From Erythroxylum novogranatense (taxonomy: Eukaryota > Streptophyta > Magnoliopsida > Malpighiales > Erythroxylaceae), in the NCBI GenBank assembly GCA_029891385.1, contig CM057231.1, positions 21,049,300 through 21,113,299 of the forward strand: 64,000 bases of DNA, in the 5' to 3' direction. A program made the position numbers and the translations under genes. Below the pieces are notes generated by a model, which did no database searches, was not told the DNA's origin, and saw nothing but the letters and a program-made list of their open reading frames with translations. The stretch's first letter is position 1. Each line of letters opens with the position of its first letter. Of this stretch, positions 32,111 through 44,375 are shown piece by piece.

Positions 32111-35100
32111 TACACTGGATCGCGTTGGAAACCTAGACTACCTAAAATCCGGTGTAAATTTGTTTTTCTTTTCTTTACTCATTAATCAAATCTGATTTCC
32201 TTTTTCTTGGAATTTTCCTCAATCAATCTCTCATATCATAACGAACTTTGTGACAATCATATAAATCGCTCAATCCATCTTTTAAGCATCTAAATGTTAT
32301 TTTTTCTTCTTTTCCAATTTATTTTCTAACGAAAATTTGGCAGCATAACGGCTACCTTTTACCTAACCCAAAACCTGCAAGGTGTTCAAAAACACTTCTA
32401 TAATCCCAAACACAGCTCATAATCATCGGACTCTCCCGTCCGGAATCCAAACTCCAGCAAAACACACATCTATACCTAATACTTCCATAATTCTCAATTA
32501 GTCAACACAACAATCTCATTATCTATATCCAAATCACAACCATCATATTTATAATCAATATACAATCCCCATCATTCATAAATGACAATTCAATCTAATT
32601 AACCATTCATAAATGACACAATTCCAGAAATCGAATATGTTATACTCAAATCTCTTCCATAACTTTCTTAAATACACATGTCCAGAACTCATAAAACATT
32701 CGTATAATGACTTACACAACACACTTAATGGCATTCCAAGCCCAAAATACATAAAATACACTCTGAACAAAAACGAACAAAGGTCTTTTCTTTCTTTCAT
32801 CCGATCTCCTGCACGAAACCTGGAGATGGGGATGAAAGGGGTGCTACTACACTCGATGGATAACACATTTATAAATTGAAAAATAAGCAGAAAACATTTT
32901 TCGTAAACTTTTTGCCAAAAGGCTTATTTTCAAACTTTACAACCTTTCAAACATTTTCCTCAAACCTTTCAATATTTTTCAAACTTTTCATAATAAATTT
33001 CACTTTTTCATTTCTCAAATTTACATGAATGCAGCACACATAAACAAATCAAAAATACGTAACATATCAAAATGGTCTGGTTCGGTCCGAAACAAACGCA
33101 TCGCACATTCGCATAGCGGTCCATGCGATCGTGAATGAACGTACTACACTTTCCGCATAGTGGTCCGAAGTAGCCATGAAGGAGTCCGAAATCGGAGCTC
33201 CATGCCACTAATGGGCGTAGGGAGAAGGCTATAAACAAGTAGAGACGAGTAATCGACTCACAGAGGACCTAACCAAACCCACTTAATACATAAGTTTAAA
33301 GCAGAAACTCAGATTGTTCAAGGCACTTTGCAAAACTTTATTTCATCAAACACAACAAACTCACAATTTTCATAATTCATACAATTCAATCAATCAATAA
33401 TTTCCAACAATTTGCATAATTTATCAATGCAGACACAACAAATGCACTGATAGAAATTTCTATCAATTTATCAAATCATTTAAAACAATGAATTTAAGCT
33501 TATAATAATTTTCCAGAAAACATTCAGAAATCATAATTTCAAACATTTACAAAAAAAATAATTTATCAACAATCTAAATTTTGTCTTTCTTTTATTTTCG
33601 AAAATTCGTATTGAGCTTATAGATCAAAATATAAATAAGCTACCCACCTCGAATCGATACCAGAGACTTGTTCCAAGCTCCAATTTGATCAATTCTTCTT
33701 TCCTTCTTCCAATTAAATTTTCCCTAAACCAATTTCATCAAAAATCAACCTCATAAATAACTTAATCCTTAAAATTGATGTCATAATTCATCAATTCATA
33801 TTAATTCCAAGATATTTAAATCACTAATTTCTAAAATCCTCAAATTTCAAATTTGGCCTAAACCAATTCACTCAAATTCAATATCATAAATCACAATTTC
33901 TTCAAAATTAATTTCATATTTTACAAACCCATATTCTCATCTATAATTCTACACCAAAATTTCACAAAATCCTCTAACATAAAATTAAGCCTAAACCTTA
34001 ATTAATTTCCATCCAAAATTAAACACAACCTAAAGCATATACATCACAATTTACTTCATAAATCACAAACCCATGTCTTTTTCCACAATTCTAAACCAAA
34101 AATTCATCAAAAAACACACATCAAATTTTCGACCTTATCTCATTCTTCACTAAAATCTGACTTTTCTTGGCTTGGAAGGAAGCTCTTGTGCTCCTCCATC
34201 TTTTTCTCTCTTGGTACAACCTCAAAATCCTTAAGAATCAAGTAGAAAAATCAAAATTTAGCTTTCTCTTTCATCTTTCTCCATGGCCGAAACTTTTCCA
34301 TCTTTCTTCTTCTTATTTTCTTCTTCTTTGTTCTGATTTTCCAGCCAACTTCGTGGCTTTATAATGCTTAAAACGACATCTCCTCATGTGTTTTAAAGCC
34401 ATGTCATTAATGAAGGTCGAAAGACCATGTTGCCCCTCCATTCAAAGCTTAAAGTCATACTTACTTGCGGGTTTGATTCGCACTATCAATTTGAAGGAAT
34501 TTGTCAAAACTTCCTTATAGAGAAATGTTCCTCTGTGTCTTAATTTCATAATTCCACAAGAATCATCCAATTCGGAGCACTACATCAAAAGTTATGCGAA
34601 AAATATTTCGGGTTGTTCATATTCTAACACATTTTCCAGCACGATATTTCCATCCAGAAATTTACATTCTTAATCCCAAAATTGACATTCGATGTCTTCA
34701 TAACAATTGTAGCTCTATTTCTCTAGTTTAATTTAAATCAATAATCGCCTCATTTCGATTACCAGAGAAAAAGTTATGCCCAATATACTTTTAGATGTTC
34801 CTAACTCAAAAACTGCACACTAATCCGGACTTCATTTCATAATGTAAAAATCTTAGGGGCAAAATTGAAATTTCCTTTCTTCACATGACTTGTAGCCCCT
34901 TGTCTTAAATTTATTTCACCTCAAGAATCACTTCAATCGGATCTCTACAGATCCCGAATTTCTCAAAATACTGAACTATGTTTGGAAAATGAATCAACTC
35001 ATTTTGATTAAATTAATCACCATTAATTTAATCTCATAAAATTACAAATTTCCCATGAAGATGTAGGTAATTGTCTTAGGAATTCAACGCTTCAAGAATC

Positions 35101-35199
35101 AACTCAATCGGATGTCAGACGGAAAAGATATAAGCAAAAGATTGAACGAAGGTCGAATTGAAGGAGGAATTAACAAAAGAATTCAAAACGGCATCGTAT

Positions 35200-35400
35200 A
35201 GCACGCGGGAGAAACGGCGTCACGCAAGAAGAAAACGACGCGCCAGAGGAGAGGAAAATATGAAACGACGTCGTAGCAGAGGAGGCAGAAACGACGTCGT
35301 TGCGGGGCACGCGCGTGCACGTGCAGGGCGAGGGCTCGCTCGCCCTCGCGACGGCGAGCTGGACGCTCGCCCTCGCGAAGGCGATGCGTTGCCCTAGCAA
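35200..35400. repeat. GC-rich GCCCTCGCG cluster in the solo LTR
   Basis: ACGACGTCGT, GGGCGAGGGCTCGC, CTCGCCCTCGCGA and GCGTTGCCCT words form a GC island. GCGTTGCCCTCGCGAC at 5083-5098 and GCGTTGCCCTAGCAAC at 35387-35402 share an end, linking LTRs of the two terminal classes. Confidence 0.75.
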
Positions 35401-36216
35401 CAACGATACGTCATTTTCATTATTTTTTTTACTTGAAAATTCGAAACTTTCAAAATTCATAACTTTTAAACCCGAACTCCAATTTTGACAAACTTAGTCT
35501 CTATAGAAAGCTTGAGGGAAGCTCTACATCTTCCACGAAGGACATAAAAATCAATTTGACCTCTAAGGAAGTCCATTTTTCAATCAAAACTTCTGACCTC
35601 TAATAATCATGCTAAAATCATAACAGAGACTTGTAAAAATCATAACTTATTATTCCTTAATCGAAAAATTCTATACTTTATACCAAAATAAAGATAAAAT
35701 CAATCCTTCAACTTTCATGAATAACTCCAAGGCTAAATTAACCTCTAACTAGATAAATTTTCCAGTCAAAGCTTTAGCCATAACATAAGTCGACCGATAA
35801 CACACCTAAACTTTAACTGATCATAACTTTCACTTCTGATATCAAAAAATTGCAAACTTTATGGCGACAGAAAACTCTCAACATAACCTACAAGTTTCAT
35901 GTTGAACATTTTCTCAAATTTTGACTAAATCAAAAGTCAACTCTCAATGGTCAAAAAGTCAAACTTTCTAAATTCTTCAAATTGTCACACTTTTCTTTTT
36001 AATTCTTGCTATTTAACTTCATTTCAATCAACTCATCCACTTGAACTCTCATAAACTATACAAATCTCCACAAAAATCAAAATAATCAAACCCAATAATT
36101 CTTTTCTCATGAATTTTTCAAAGCACAAATACCTTTATTTCACAATACTTACATAAAACCACTCATTTAATTTCACTTAATATTTTTAAATGTCACTCAA
36201 AAATTGGGGTCCAACA

Positions 36217-36881
36217 TCATCAACCCATAATCACTAGGTTGCAAGCATATACAGTAAACGTAAAAGGAAAAATCACAGAAACCACAAAATACCATAAACA
36301 ATTAGGGATTCCAAAGAAGAACACGCACATACCCAAAACACACAAAACCGAACATGGATTTATGGGTTTCAGAAACCCAACAAAAATTAAACATTGAAGA
36401 ACAAATCTTAGTTATTCAAAACAAAAAATAGGTGCGATAGACATTTAGGGATTTCTTCTCGAGCATACACGAAAACTGTACAATGGGTTGCAAATTCCAA
36501 ATCGTTCATAATCAATTAACACAAGGATTCAGAAAACAAATTTTTTAGAGATTAAACATTCCAGAAACATCGCATATACACAAACAAATAGGGACCACGT
36601 TCTAGTCGAAGATAGCTTCGAGGAAACACTTTCAAAATTTGTTAAACATGAACAGTCGGGAAGCTATTTCTCTTGTTCGGGGAAACAATTTCCAAAAACA
36701 CAATATACATAAACAAAAACAATTTCCACAATCATGCATAATCAATAGGTATAGTGTTTATTCAGTTTTAATCCGAAACACTTTTCAGACATTGGTTGCA
36801 AACCTTTTATAGTTCAATTCCAAAATTATAATGATCAATGACACGCAAACAATTCAATCAAATTATAGAAATAAATTCTCA
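36217..36881 (-). other. Interior of the copia-like host element, piece 1 (leader)
   Basis: This is the untranslated leader side in element orientation, directly after the primer site at 36882. It is AT-rich and non-coding, with no gag motif. Confidence 0.55.
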
Positions 36882-36892
36882 CTCTAATACCA
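36882..36892 (-). other. Primer binding site of the copia-like host element
   Basis: On the minus strand TGGTATTAGAG lies 4 bases after the LTR end at 36897. It differs by one base from the TGGTATCAGAG consensus for initiator-Met tRNA priming. Confidence 0.75.
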
Positions 36893-36896
36893 CTAC

Positions 36897-38492
36897 TGGG
36901 AAATCGGGTCAGAATCTGATCCCGACTGTAGTTGAATAATTACGAAACTTTTTCGTGACTTTTGATTTCCCAAAAATTAAGATATATTTAATTATATAAA
37001 ATGATTAACACAAATTATTATAAAGAAGAAAATTAATTCGTACCTTATTCTGAAGCTTGATCTTTTTCTTGTCGTATCCCTCGAACCGTAACTGAAACTA
37101 ATCTGTCTCAACCATCGTAGCCGCACAAGTATCCGGCCTCTAATGGTATCCACAAAACAGGTTGAAAGAACTCTATAACTCTTACAGAGAGGGTTAAGTA
37201 AGAAGTGTTAGCTCTATAGAGCTTAAGCCTATTTATAATAAGCTTTGGACATTTTAACAATTTAATTGAAATTAAATTCTAATTTTAGTTAAACTTTAAT
37301 TAGAATTATAAATAATTCTAATTAAATACCAATTATGCCCATATAAGATTCAATATCTCATATTGATCATTATTTATTAAATATCTCATATTTAATCATA
37401 AAGTTTTCAAACTTTGCAATCAAGTCTAACTTGATTAAATTAATTTTGCTTTCTTCAACCCATTCTATATGTGAAATCCATTAGGTTCCCAAATATGTTG
37501 ACTATGATTATGAAATCTAATTTTAATTCATAATTAAAATTAAATAAATTAAAACTCCTTTTAATTTATCTTTAATTCTCCAATTAAACAATTTATAAAT
37601 AGAGATCAATTTTGGCGTCTAGTAACGCATCATGACCACCCAAATATTTAGAAATATTAAAGTAGTTTTGACTAACCTTTTAGTATAATTCTTTCATTTC
37701 ATCATATAATGTCTCAATTATACATAGAGCATGAAATTAATGTCTACTTTATTTTAAATCTAATCATATTAGCTCTCCTCCATTAGCTATTGATTCAATT
37801 AATAACATTTGGAAACTATTTACAAATCATCATTTCACCTTAACGAAGGATTTTCTGAATCAATACTAATCAAGAACAACGAAATATTCTCCCTAATTAC
37901 TTTAAGATGATGAATCATATCTTGATCATTCAACTATCTCTTTATAAGTCATGCTACATCCAATGACTACTAATTAAACGACCTATGATTAAAAAGATCA
38001 TAAGTAGTATCAAAACATAGCAATTCCCATATAAGATAACTTTGATGACTTCAAGTCAAATGATTACTTATACAATCATCATAATGAGAATTTCATAGAT
38101 ATACAAGTAATATTCCAAATAGATTTTTTATATCGGGTTTGTTCAGTGAACTTGTTCTTTAGCAAGCACTCACACATTTATTTAAGTATCTCTATACTTT
38201 AGCCTATGAGATCGTCTACTACTTTCATTTAAAAAAACAAAACGGGTGTTAGTCTTTTTACGTTCTATTAATATCCAATTTTGATAGAATAATGACTATG
38301 AATATTTAGGAATAATACATAAATGTAATATGAATATCGTAATTATAATCTCATTATAATTTTATTTGCAATATATAATTATCTTATAGACTTTATCATA
38401 TACATCTAAACATGTATAAGATAAATAATACCTTTAAATAATTTATCACTAAATTACAACCAATCGCTTTGATTGTAAGGCATAAACCAGCA
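36897..38492 (-). mobile_element. 5' LTR of the copia-like host element (1.6 kb)
   Basis: In element orientation the LTR starts TGCTGGTTTATGCC at 38492 and ends TTTCCCA at 36897, four bases before the primer site. Its first 240 bp match 13487-13726. Near its end CGGGTCAGAATCTGATCCCG (36904-36923) is an inverted repeat. The host bases to its right begin TTATC; the opposite target copy is lost with the truncated 3' LTR. Confidence 0.8.
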
Positions 38493-39116
38493 TTATCATC
38501 GCGAGTTGGCTTAGAGTGGCTTGTTTACTATCATGGTTAGAGTGTAGGCTTTTCGTGCAAAACTTCTTGCTAAAGGACCATGCACATACATCTTTGACAA
38601 GTTTGTTACCATCGTGAGCAAACAGTGTTGAAGGTTGAAACGGGTTATGTTTCAAAGAAGGTCTTTGTCAAGTCGATGTTTGGCAGATCCAGCTCAAGTT
38701 AATTGTTTCGTAGGACAAGAACAATGATAAATAATAACGAAACGCAGTTTACCAAATAATAAAGCGGATTTTAGGGATTCTGTCGGTCTTGTTCCTAACT
38801 AATCTGCTCTAATGCCTGTTCTGATCACTGTTGATCTAGCACTGATTTGGTTTGGGGCACCACTAACAAGTCTCTGTCATCCTAACACTGATTTTGTCTG
38901 GAGGCACTAGTAAGCGTAACAAGTCTCTATCATCACATCACTAGTGATTTTGTGGGCCAACAGTTAAGATGCCCGTAGATTAGACTAGGTTTCTAGGATT
39001 GATATGGTTTAGAAATTAATCACTTATACATCCTACCAATAATATAAGAATATAGTGCAACATGTTCATGTCACAATTTTCTGAACAAAATGTATGCACT
39101 TACAAATTGTTTTGTC
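38493..39116. other. Downstream region of the ATL gene
   Basis: This is low-copy DNA between the copia-like LTR and the stop codon of the ATL gene. It presumably holds the gene's 3' UTR (roughly 38950-39116 on the minus strand). A short repeated phrase, CACTAACAAGTCTCTGTCATC and CGTAACAAGTCTCTATCATC, occurs at about 38860 and 38915. No other gene is seen. Confidence 0.45.
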
Positions 39117-39866
39117 TTACACGCTAAATATCCTCTTTAAAGAGTGGATTCCATTAACCCGTGACTTAGGCCCATCACACCCTGGTGAATTGGAGCCCAT
39201 CTCCACTAAACTTCTATCGTTGCGGTTCTCTATAGGCTCTTCTACTGATATGCCCACCAGCTCCGTCGGGGCTTTCTGGCACGTCGGTGACGATGCACTC
39301 ACAGGAAACGAAGAAGAAGAGCAACCCATTTCCCGTTCCTTTTCATTGCAAAACTGAGGCTGTGAATTAGCCGACTCAACAACAGATGCGATTGTCTCTG
39401 ATGATATTTCCAAGTCGCTAACATGTAGTTGAACAGGTTGTCTACAGAGTGGGCAATTAGAGTGAGACTGAAACCACATGTCGATGCAGCTGATATGAAA
39501 CGCATGTGTACACTTAGGCAACACTCGCCCTTCCTCGCTGTCTTGGAATTCCGACAAACAAACGCAGCATTCCAACAAGGGATCGTGTGTTTTCGAGTCA
39601 TAAACAAAAGTAGGAAGAGCTTTAAGGATAGACTTGTCCAGCCCGTGATTACGAACGCAGGCACTTGTGATAGAGGAGAGATAGATAGAATGACGGCGAC
39701 TAAGTTGAGAGAACATCCACCTACTATAACCCTGGAAACACAAGATAATAAATACTGCCACCACGATAATGACCACCGAACCCAGCATGGCCTTGCCAGT
39801 AATAGAGTAGCTCGTCGTGTTTGGCGATTGGTTTTCTGGATTCATGATTCCAGTACTATTGTTCAT
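39117..39866 (-). CDS. ATL-family RING-H2 E3 ubiquitin ligase, membrane-anchored
   Basis: This is a 249-residue protein in one exon, as usual for ATL genes. An E3 of this kind accepts ubiquitin from an E2 and passes it to target proteins. Residues about 27-46 are one hydrophobic membrane segment. GLD (75-77) heads the conserved ATL motif. The RING-H2 finger uses C100, C103, C119, H121, H124, C127, C138 and C141, with the typical P117 before the third Cys and W131 three residues after C127's following D. Spacing fits C-X2-C-X15-C-X-H-X2-H-X2-C-X10-C-X2-C. The C-terminal third is Ser-rich and ends SLKRIFSV, a tail seen in ATL proteins near Arabidopsis ATL3/ATL5/ATL52 types. All ligands are present and the frame is clean. 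The first Met fits an exposed N-terminus before the membrane segment. Exact orthology and substrate cannot be told from sequence. Confidence 0.95.
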   Translation of the reverse strand: MNNSTGIMNPENQSPNTTSYSITGKAMLGSVVIIVVAVFIILCFQGYSRWMFSQLSRRHSIYLSSITSACVRNHGLDKSILKALPTFVYDSKTHDPLLECCVCLSEFQDSEEGRVLPKCTHAFHISCIDMWFQSHSNCPLCRQPVQLHVSDLEISSETIASVVESANSQPQFCNEKEREMGCSSSSFPVSASSPTCQKAPTELVGISVEEPIENRNDRSLVEMGSNSPGCDGPKSRVNGIHSLKRIFSV

Positions 39867-40060
39867 CTTGAGGAATGACAGAGTGTTCGAGAAACAGCGA
39901 ATTTGGAGAAAGACAGTAGGGGGGGTTACGACTTACGAGTGGAGGGGAATTTATTGGGTTTGTAGAGGGAAGTGAGCAGGAAGGTTCCTGTGTGCCAAAT
40001 TGATAGGATTTGGGGCTTGCTTACGTATACATGTTGATGGATCTTTTTAATGCAACCATC
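39867..40060 (-). promoter_or_regulatory. Probable 5' UTR and core promoter of the ATL gene
   Basis: Minus-strand AATAAATT at 39948-39955, about 80 bases above the ATG, is a possible weak TATA element. C-rich and CT-rich sequence between it and the ATG fits a plant leader. TACGTA near 40023 is an ACGT-core word. This is position-based inference only. Confidence 0.35.
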
Positions 40061-43000
40061 TACTTAACTATGTTTATCTATTTTTGTAAATTTTGATTCA
40101 AAGTTAAAATTAAATTTTTGTTTAAAGATAAGATATTTGTTAAAAGATAAAATTTTACTTATTAAGATAAAGTTATTATTTAGTTAGAATTTAAACTTTT
40201 AAATTTGATTTGTTTTATCTAGATATTAGCTAAGGTTGTTATTTAATTCTTTATATATTTAGACTTTTATGTTAATATAAAGTGGAACTAAACAAATATC
40301 AACTCGCTCAGAGCATCACCAATGAAATTTGAGCCTTATTAACCAAGATGCTGCACGACACTAATCATCTACAATGAAATCTCAATGGAACTTATAAAGC
40401 TATATACTTACTTGACATGCCTGTAGTGTACTTTTGAGTATTGATCATGTAATGTAGTATTGGATATCTTCGTCGGAGACCTCACTGTAATGTTATACAT
40501 AGTTTTACCATAGTTAATGAAAATTCATTTTAATTTTTTTTAAAAAAAATAGCTACAAGTTGTGCCTTAAAGGTGCCAAAGTGATAAGTGCATTTTACAA
40601 AAGAAAACCTCCAACATTTTGATTTGGAGTTCTTCGCACGTATTAAAAGTATGAGTTTATCTTATATTATGATTTAGTATAATTAATTAAGTGATTTATT
40701 TAAAATAAAATTTAAAAATATTATCTATTTTTTAAAATTTATCAATACATCGATGAAATAATTCCTGCATGTCTTCTTATATATGAAAAGCAACAACTAG
40801 ATAATCTTTTATTTTATTATTATTCTTTTAAATAACATAAGTGTGAATTTATCATAATTTTGAAATATTTATTGAGAGTAACTTAAAATACTTTTAAGGA
40901 TTTGTAATTTTTTGATGCCACCATGATTGGTATATTAATTTTTCACTTGAATTTCTGGTTCAATTCATAAAAGAAAATGAAAGCACAACATAATTAGTAT
41001 TGCTTGGTTTAATAGTTGGATTCAAGCTCCATTATCCAACTTAGGTACTAGGCGGATGTTTAAAACAGATTCGTTTATTATTATCGATGTCAATAAAATT
41101 AAATTGTATAAATGAATGGAAATTGTATTCGTGGAAGTTAATCACGAAACAAGTTAAAATTAGAATATTGTCGAACCTTTAACTTTATTTTTCTCTTTGG
41201 ATTTGGTACTGTCCTCAAGTACGTCGCACCCCAGTCCCGTGGGTCCACTCAAATGGCGTGTAAATTGTTCTCACGTTCTTGTCCAAAACTTTGATACAAC
41301 TCCATTGCATTGGGTGACGTAAGCTTACGAAAGAGTGGTTCACAACGACATCATTATCTACTTTCCATGTCTTGCCAACTTTTTAACAAAATCGAGGGAA
41401 GCTATCAGAAGATCTCTGTATTCACGAGCTTCCGGACTTGATCGACTTTTAATTTCTTATAAAATATTTTTAGATAAACTCAGTTAGCATCATAGTTTTT
41501 CCTTTTAAATTCGTAATATTGAACGATGAAATAAAAAGAAAATTTAGGAGTTTAATTCAATGATAAAATATTCTCTTATCTTCCTTAAACAAATGGACGG
41601 ACTCTGGTATGTGGGGGAAAAGTGAGAAAGGACAATCCACAAGCTGGTTGGATGCAACTCTCTACATATAAGATAATTATGCAAGGATTATTTATACAAG
41701 TTTTTACAAACTTCACCTTTTATTTTAAAATAAATTATTATTAAAAATAATTTTTTAATTTTAAATAAACCTAATTCTCTGTTGATCTTATAATCAACAA
41801 TATTTATTTGAAATTAACTTTCAACAATCGGGTGCGTCTCTTTTGGCTTATAATCTTCTCAACGTCTGCCATTTCTTGTCACCTCGCACAGTAGCTGGCA
41901 ATCTTCCATTGGGTATTGTCCATGAAGAAGGATTTGTGTCATGGATGATGAGGACTGCGGCGGTGTGAGGGTGTTACTGGAGTGTTGACACTGCTGGGAG
42001 ACGTATACATTTGAGGGGCGATGAGAGTGAGGAAGCAAGCTGGGATTGAGTAGCTGGGATTGAGTTTCTGGTTAACAAGTATTTTGTTTTGCATTGGCAT
42101 TTAAAGAAGTTGAGCAGGCTACCCTCATCGATCTTATCCATATTTGGCCTTTCCAAGTTCAGTTTTATTGCTTGTTTGTTTCTCTTTGAGAATTTTGTAT
42201 TTTCTCTGTCTGTTTGCCTAGAAAAATCTCTTGCCTGCCAACCTCTGGATTGGGGAGAACCTACGTTCAAAATATTATGAGGGTTCGATAAATTCCAAAT
42301 AACAACTCACCTGGATTTACAGTGGTTTTGTCTTGAACAATCAAAGGTATGTGAGCTATTAAGCATTTTCGTTTTGGCATTGGCACAAGTAAGCTTTCTT
42401 TCTCTTTCTACTTTACTCTCTTCTGATTTCCCATTTACTTCTTTCGCTTTCTCTTTATATCCCTCTTGCACTTTTTGGGGTTAGTCCTGAGTTTTTCAGA
42501 TCTAGGTTTTGTGTTTTTGGAGGTTGGGAAGGCCAAGATTCTTTGGATATGCTTGCGTTTATTTATGTTGTGATTAGTAGCCATTATTTCTGTTAAGCAT
42601 AGTAAGTTTCTTGCATTGATATATCAATAGTTGTTGGAGGTTCTGAGTTTGTTTATTAGTTTAGTAACAATGCTCTTGACAACTAGTCTCTTTCTTTTTG
42701 AGTTACTGGCTAAAGCTCACTATTTTCTTTGTCATGAGAAATGAGGGTTTCTGGTAATAAGGTGTCACTGGTTTTCTTTTCTTGGTATTCCTTACATAGA
42801 GTGTGAAGCTTCTTCTCTACATACATGTTCTTCCATTGGATTATGTTGTGTTTTTCAATTTATGCAAAATGGGGTTAGGAGGTTTTGCTTCATCTTCCTC
42901 ATCTGTATGGTGTTTGTTAAATCAAAGTCCCCCTTTTCTAACTGAGTTTCTTCTCTATTTATCAGTTAGACGTACTCGTTAGGTGGTAGCTGTTAGTTAC

Positions 43001-43433
43001 AGTAGATGGTTAGCAACTTTAGTTTTATTACTTCTTGAAGGCTAGGATTGTATAATATGTAATGTAGTGTGGTTGGAGTTTTTTACGTAGAGAGAAGTAG
43101 GTTGTAGTTGTAGATGGCAAGAGAGTGGGAGAGAGAAAAAGCTTGTGTGTTTTGAAAATACTTTTTGTCATTTTAGCAAGGCATTTATTAACCCTCTGCA
43201 GAAAAAACTTTTCTTACATTAGAAACTGCTCAATCTATGATTCCCTTAATTGGGAATATCACCTATTGCGCCGTAGCTTAGGACAGGCCTTTTACCTACG
43301 TGTAAAATACAACTAGAGCTCATTGATAAGTTACAATCCTCTCCCATTAGTCTTTTCCTATTGTTTCCCATTACTAGCACACTCCTTTGTCCTACGCGAC
43401 CTCCTCTGTAAGTCAAGGTTTTTATTCGTTGTG
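40061..43433. other. Intergenic island, possible 5' leader of an unknown gene
   Basis: There is no coding frame with a recognisable family. 40061-41200 is AT-rich with no signal. TGACGTAA near 41314 is a bZIP-type word. 41830-42350 has mixed composition and ends AATCAAAGGTATGTGAG (about 42338-42354), a fair 5' splice site, followed by T-rich intron-like sequence. This could be a promoter and untranslated first exon of a plus-strand gene whose body is cut off by the solo LTR at 43439. I cannot support it further. Confidence 0.25.
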
Positions 43434-43820
43434 GTTATTGTAACACCCCACTCTCGCATGACCCGAACTCGACATCGATAGTGATATCTGAGTCCGTGCC
43501 CTGTGAGGGTGGCGTGCTACATCACTCAGTCAAAACTCAGTATAATTGTTTTTAAAACATACACATACTTTACCTATTATGCGGAAAACAATTTACATAA
43601 ATAATCATCGGTGAGTTCAATGACCACGGGGGGGCTTTTTTTGTAAATATAATTTCATTCAGTTCGTTGACTTTATAACATGACCTAATCATTTGTACAA
43701 AAATTCAAAAAGTACAATTTTTATTATACTCTAATGCAGACGCGAACTGATCCTGACCTCTTTTCTCACTCGCATTCAGTTGCTATACACCCGTTGCCTA
43801 ACGGGGTATTCTTCTGGGCC

Positions 43821-43893
43821 CTGAAAAATAATTGTAAATTTTGGGTGAATTTTGCGAACTCAATGAGGAACCATCATTGATGGTTCACTCAAT
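43821..43893 (-). other. LTR stem-loop plus CAG/G module, copy 6
   Basis: On the minus strand the order is AACCATCAATGATGGTT arms, GAGTTCGCAAAATTC, a T-rich tract and CAG/G ending at 43821. Next to it GCCCGTTGCCTAACGGGGT (about 43790-43808), conserved at 107-122 in reverse, forms another short stem. Confidence 0.55.
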
Positions 43894-44206
43894 TCATGCA
43901 ACACATCATTTCACATAACATATGTTCACATTGTTGCATATTTAATCACATTGCACAATTTCACGTGAACATAGACAATCTGATACTTTTCATTTGATTA
44001 GACATTCATAACCAATTGTAACCAATTGAATTTATACAACATTCAAGCATAATACAGTTGTTTCATAATTCACATTCAGAAGTACCACATGATTGGTACC
44101 ACAGAAGCATAAGACAGTTAGCCTTTCACTCAATCAAAGAGACTAAAATCAGATGCATATGACATGCACATGTGTCACTTTTTCAATTTATTTCGGTGTT
44201 GTGACC

Positions 44207-44375
44207 GAGCACCTGAACTATCCCAATATGGGCGCATTAATCGTTGAGCCTAAGGCTCTGAACTGTCCCATTATGAGAGCATTAATCGTTGAGCTTGAGG
44301 CTCTGAATCACCGTGAGACTCGAGGCCCAAATATAAACGTTGAGCTTGTAGCTCTCGGTGGCTGTTCCGGTCACA
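44207..44375. repeat. Three tandem units with GAGC...GCTC stems
   Basis: Units of about 50-60 bp end in GAGCCTAAGGCTC, GAGCTTGAGGCTC and GAGCTTGTAGCTC. Single related stems occur in the other TGTAAC-class LTRs: GAGCTCGAAGCTC near 4180 and GAGCTTAAAGCTC near 9040. Confidence 0.75.

Larger units (their letters stand above)
31782..36216 (-). mobile_element. Solo LTR, 4.4 kb, TGTTGG class, minus, TSD TCATC
   Basis: In element orientation it starts at 36216 with TGTTGGACCCCAATTTTTG and ends at 31782 with GGGTCCCAACA. TCATC occurs at 31777-31781 and 36217-36221. No interior is present. It shares with the giant-LTR element the start, the degenerate unit (35480-35960 and 34500-34960), a long AT-rich middle and the CpG-rich 3' tract (31782-32110). 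It also holds a GC palindrome cluster (35200-35400) like those in TGTAAC-class LTRs. It is a relative, not a close copy, of the 13742 LTRs. Confidence 0.93.
13487..38492 (-). mobile_element. Composite: copia-like host element carrying four nested insertions
   Basis: On the minus strand the parts run: 5' LTR 36897-38492, primer site 36882-36892, non-coding interior in four pieces (36217-36881, 29961-31781, 26827-27348, 21813-24062), polypurine tract 13727-13741, and the truncated 3' LTR 13487-13726. The pieces are separated by insertions at 13742, 24063, 27349 and 31782, each with a perfect TSD. Subtracting these leaves roughly 7 kb, with about 5.3 kb of interior. I recognise no copia protein motif in that interior, so it is best described as a large non-autonomous element; heavy decay is the alternative. 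Confidence 0.7.

Noticed and set aside
31691..32111. Two overlapping minus-strand frames rich in Phe, Arg and Ser
   Set aside because: They translate the degenerate CGAAA tract at the LTR end and have no domain.
39429..39878. 149-codon plus-strand frame over the ATL gene
   Set aside because: Antisense shadow of the ATL coding sequence, which has a clear RING-H2 domain on the other strand.
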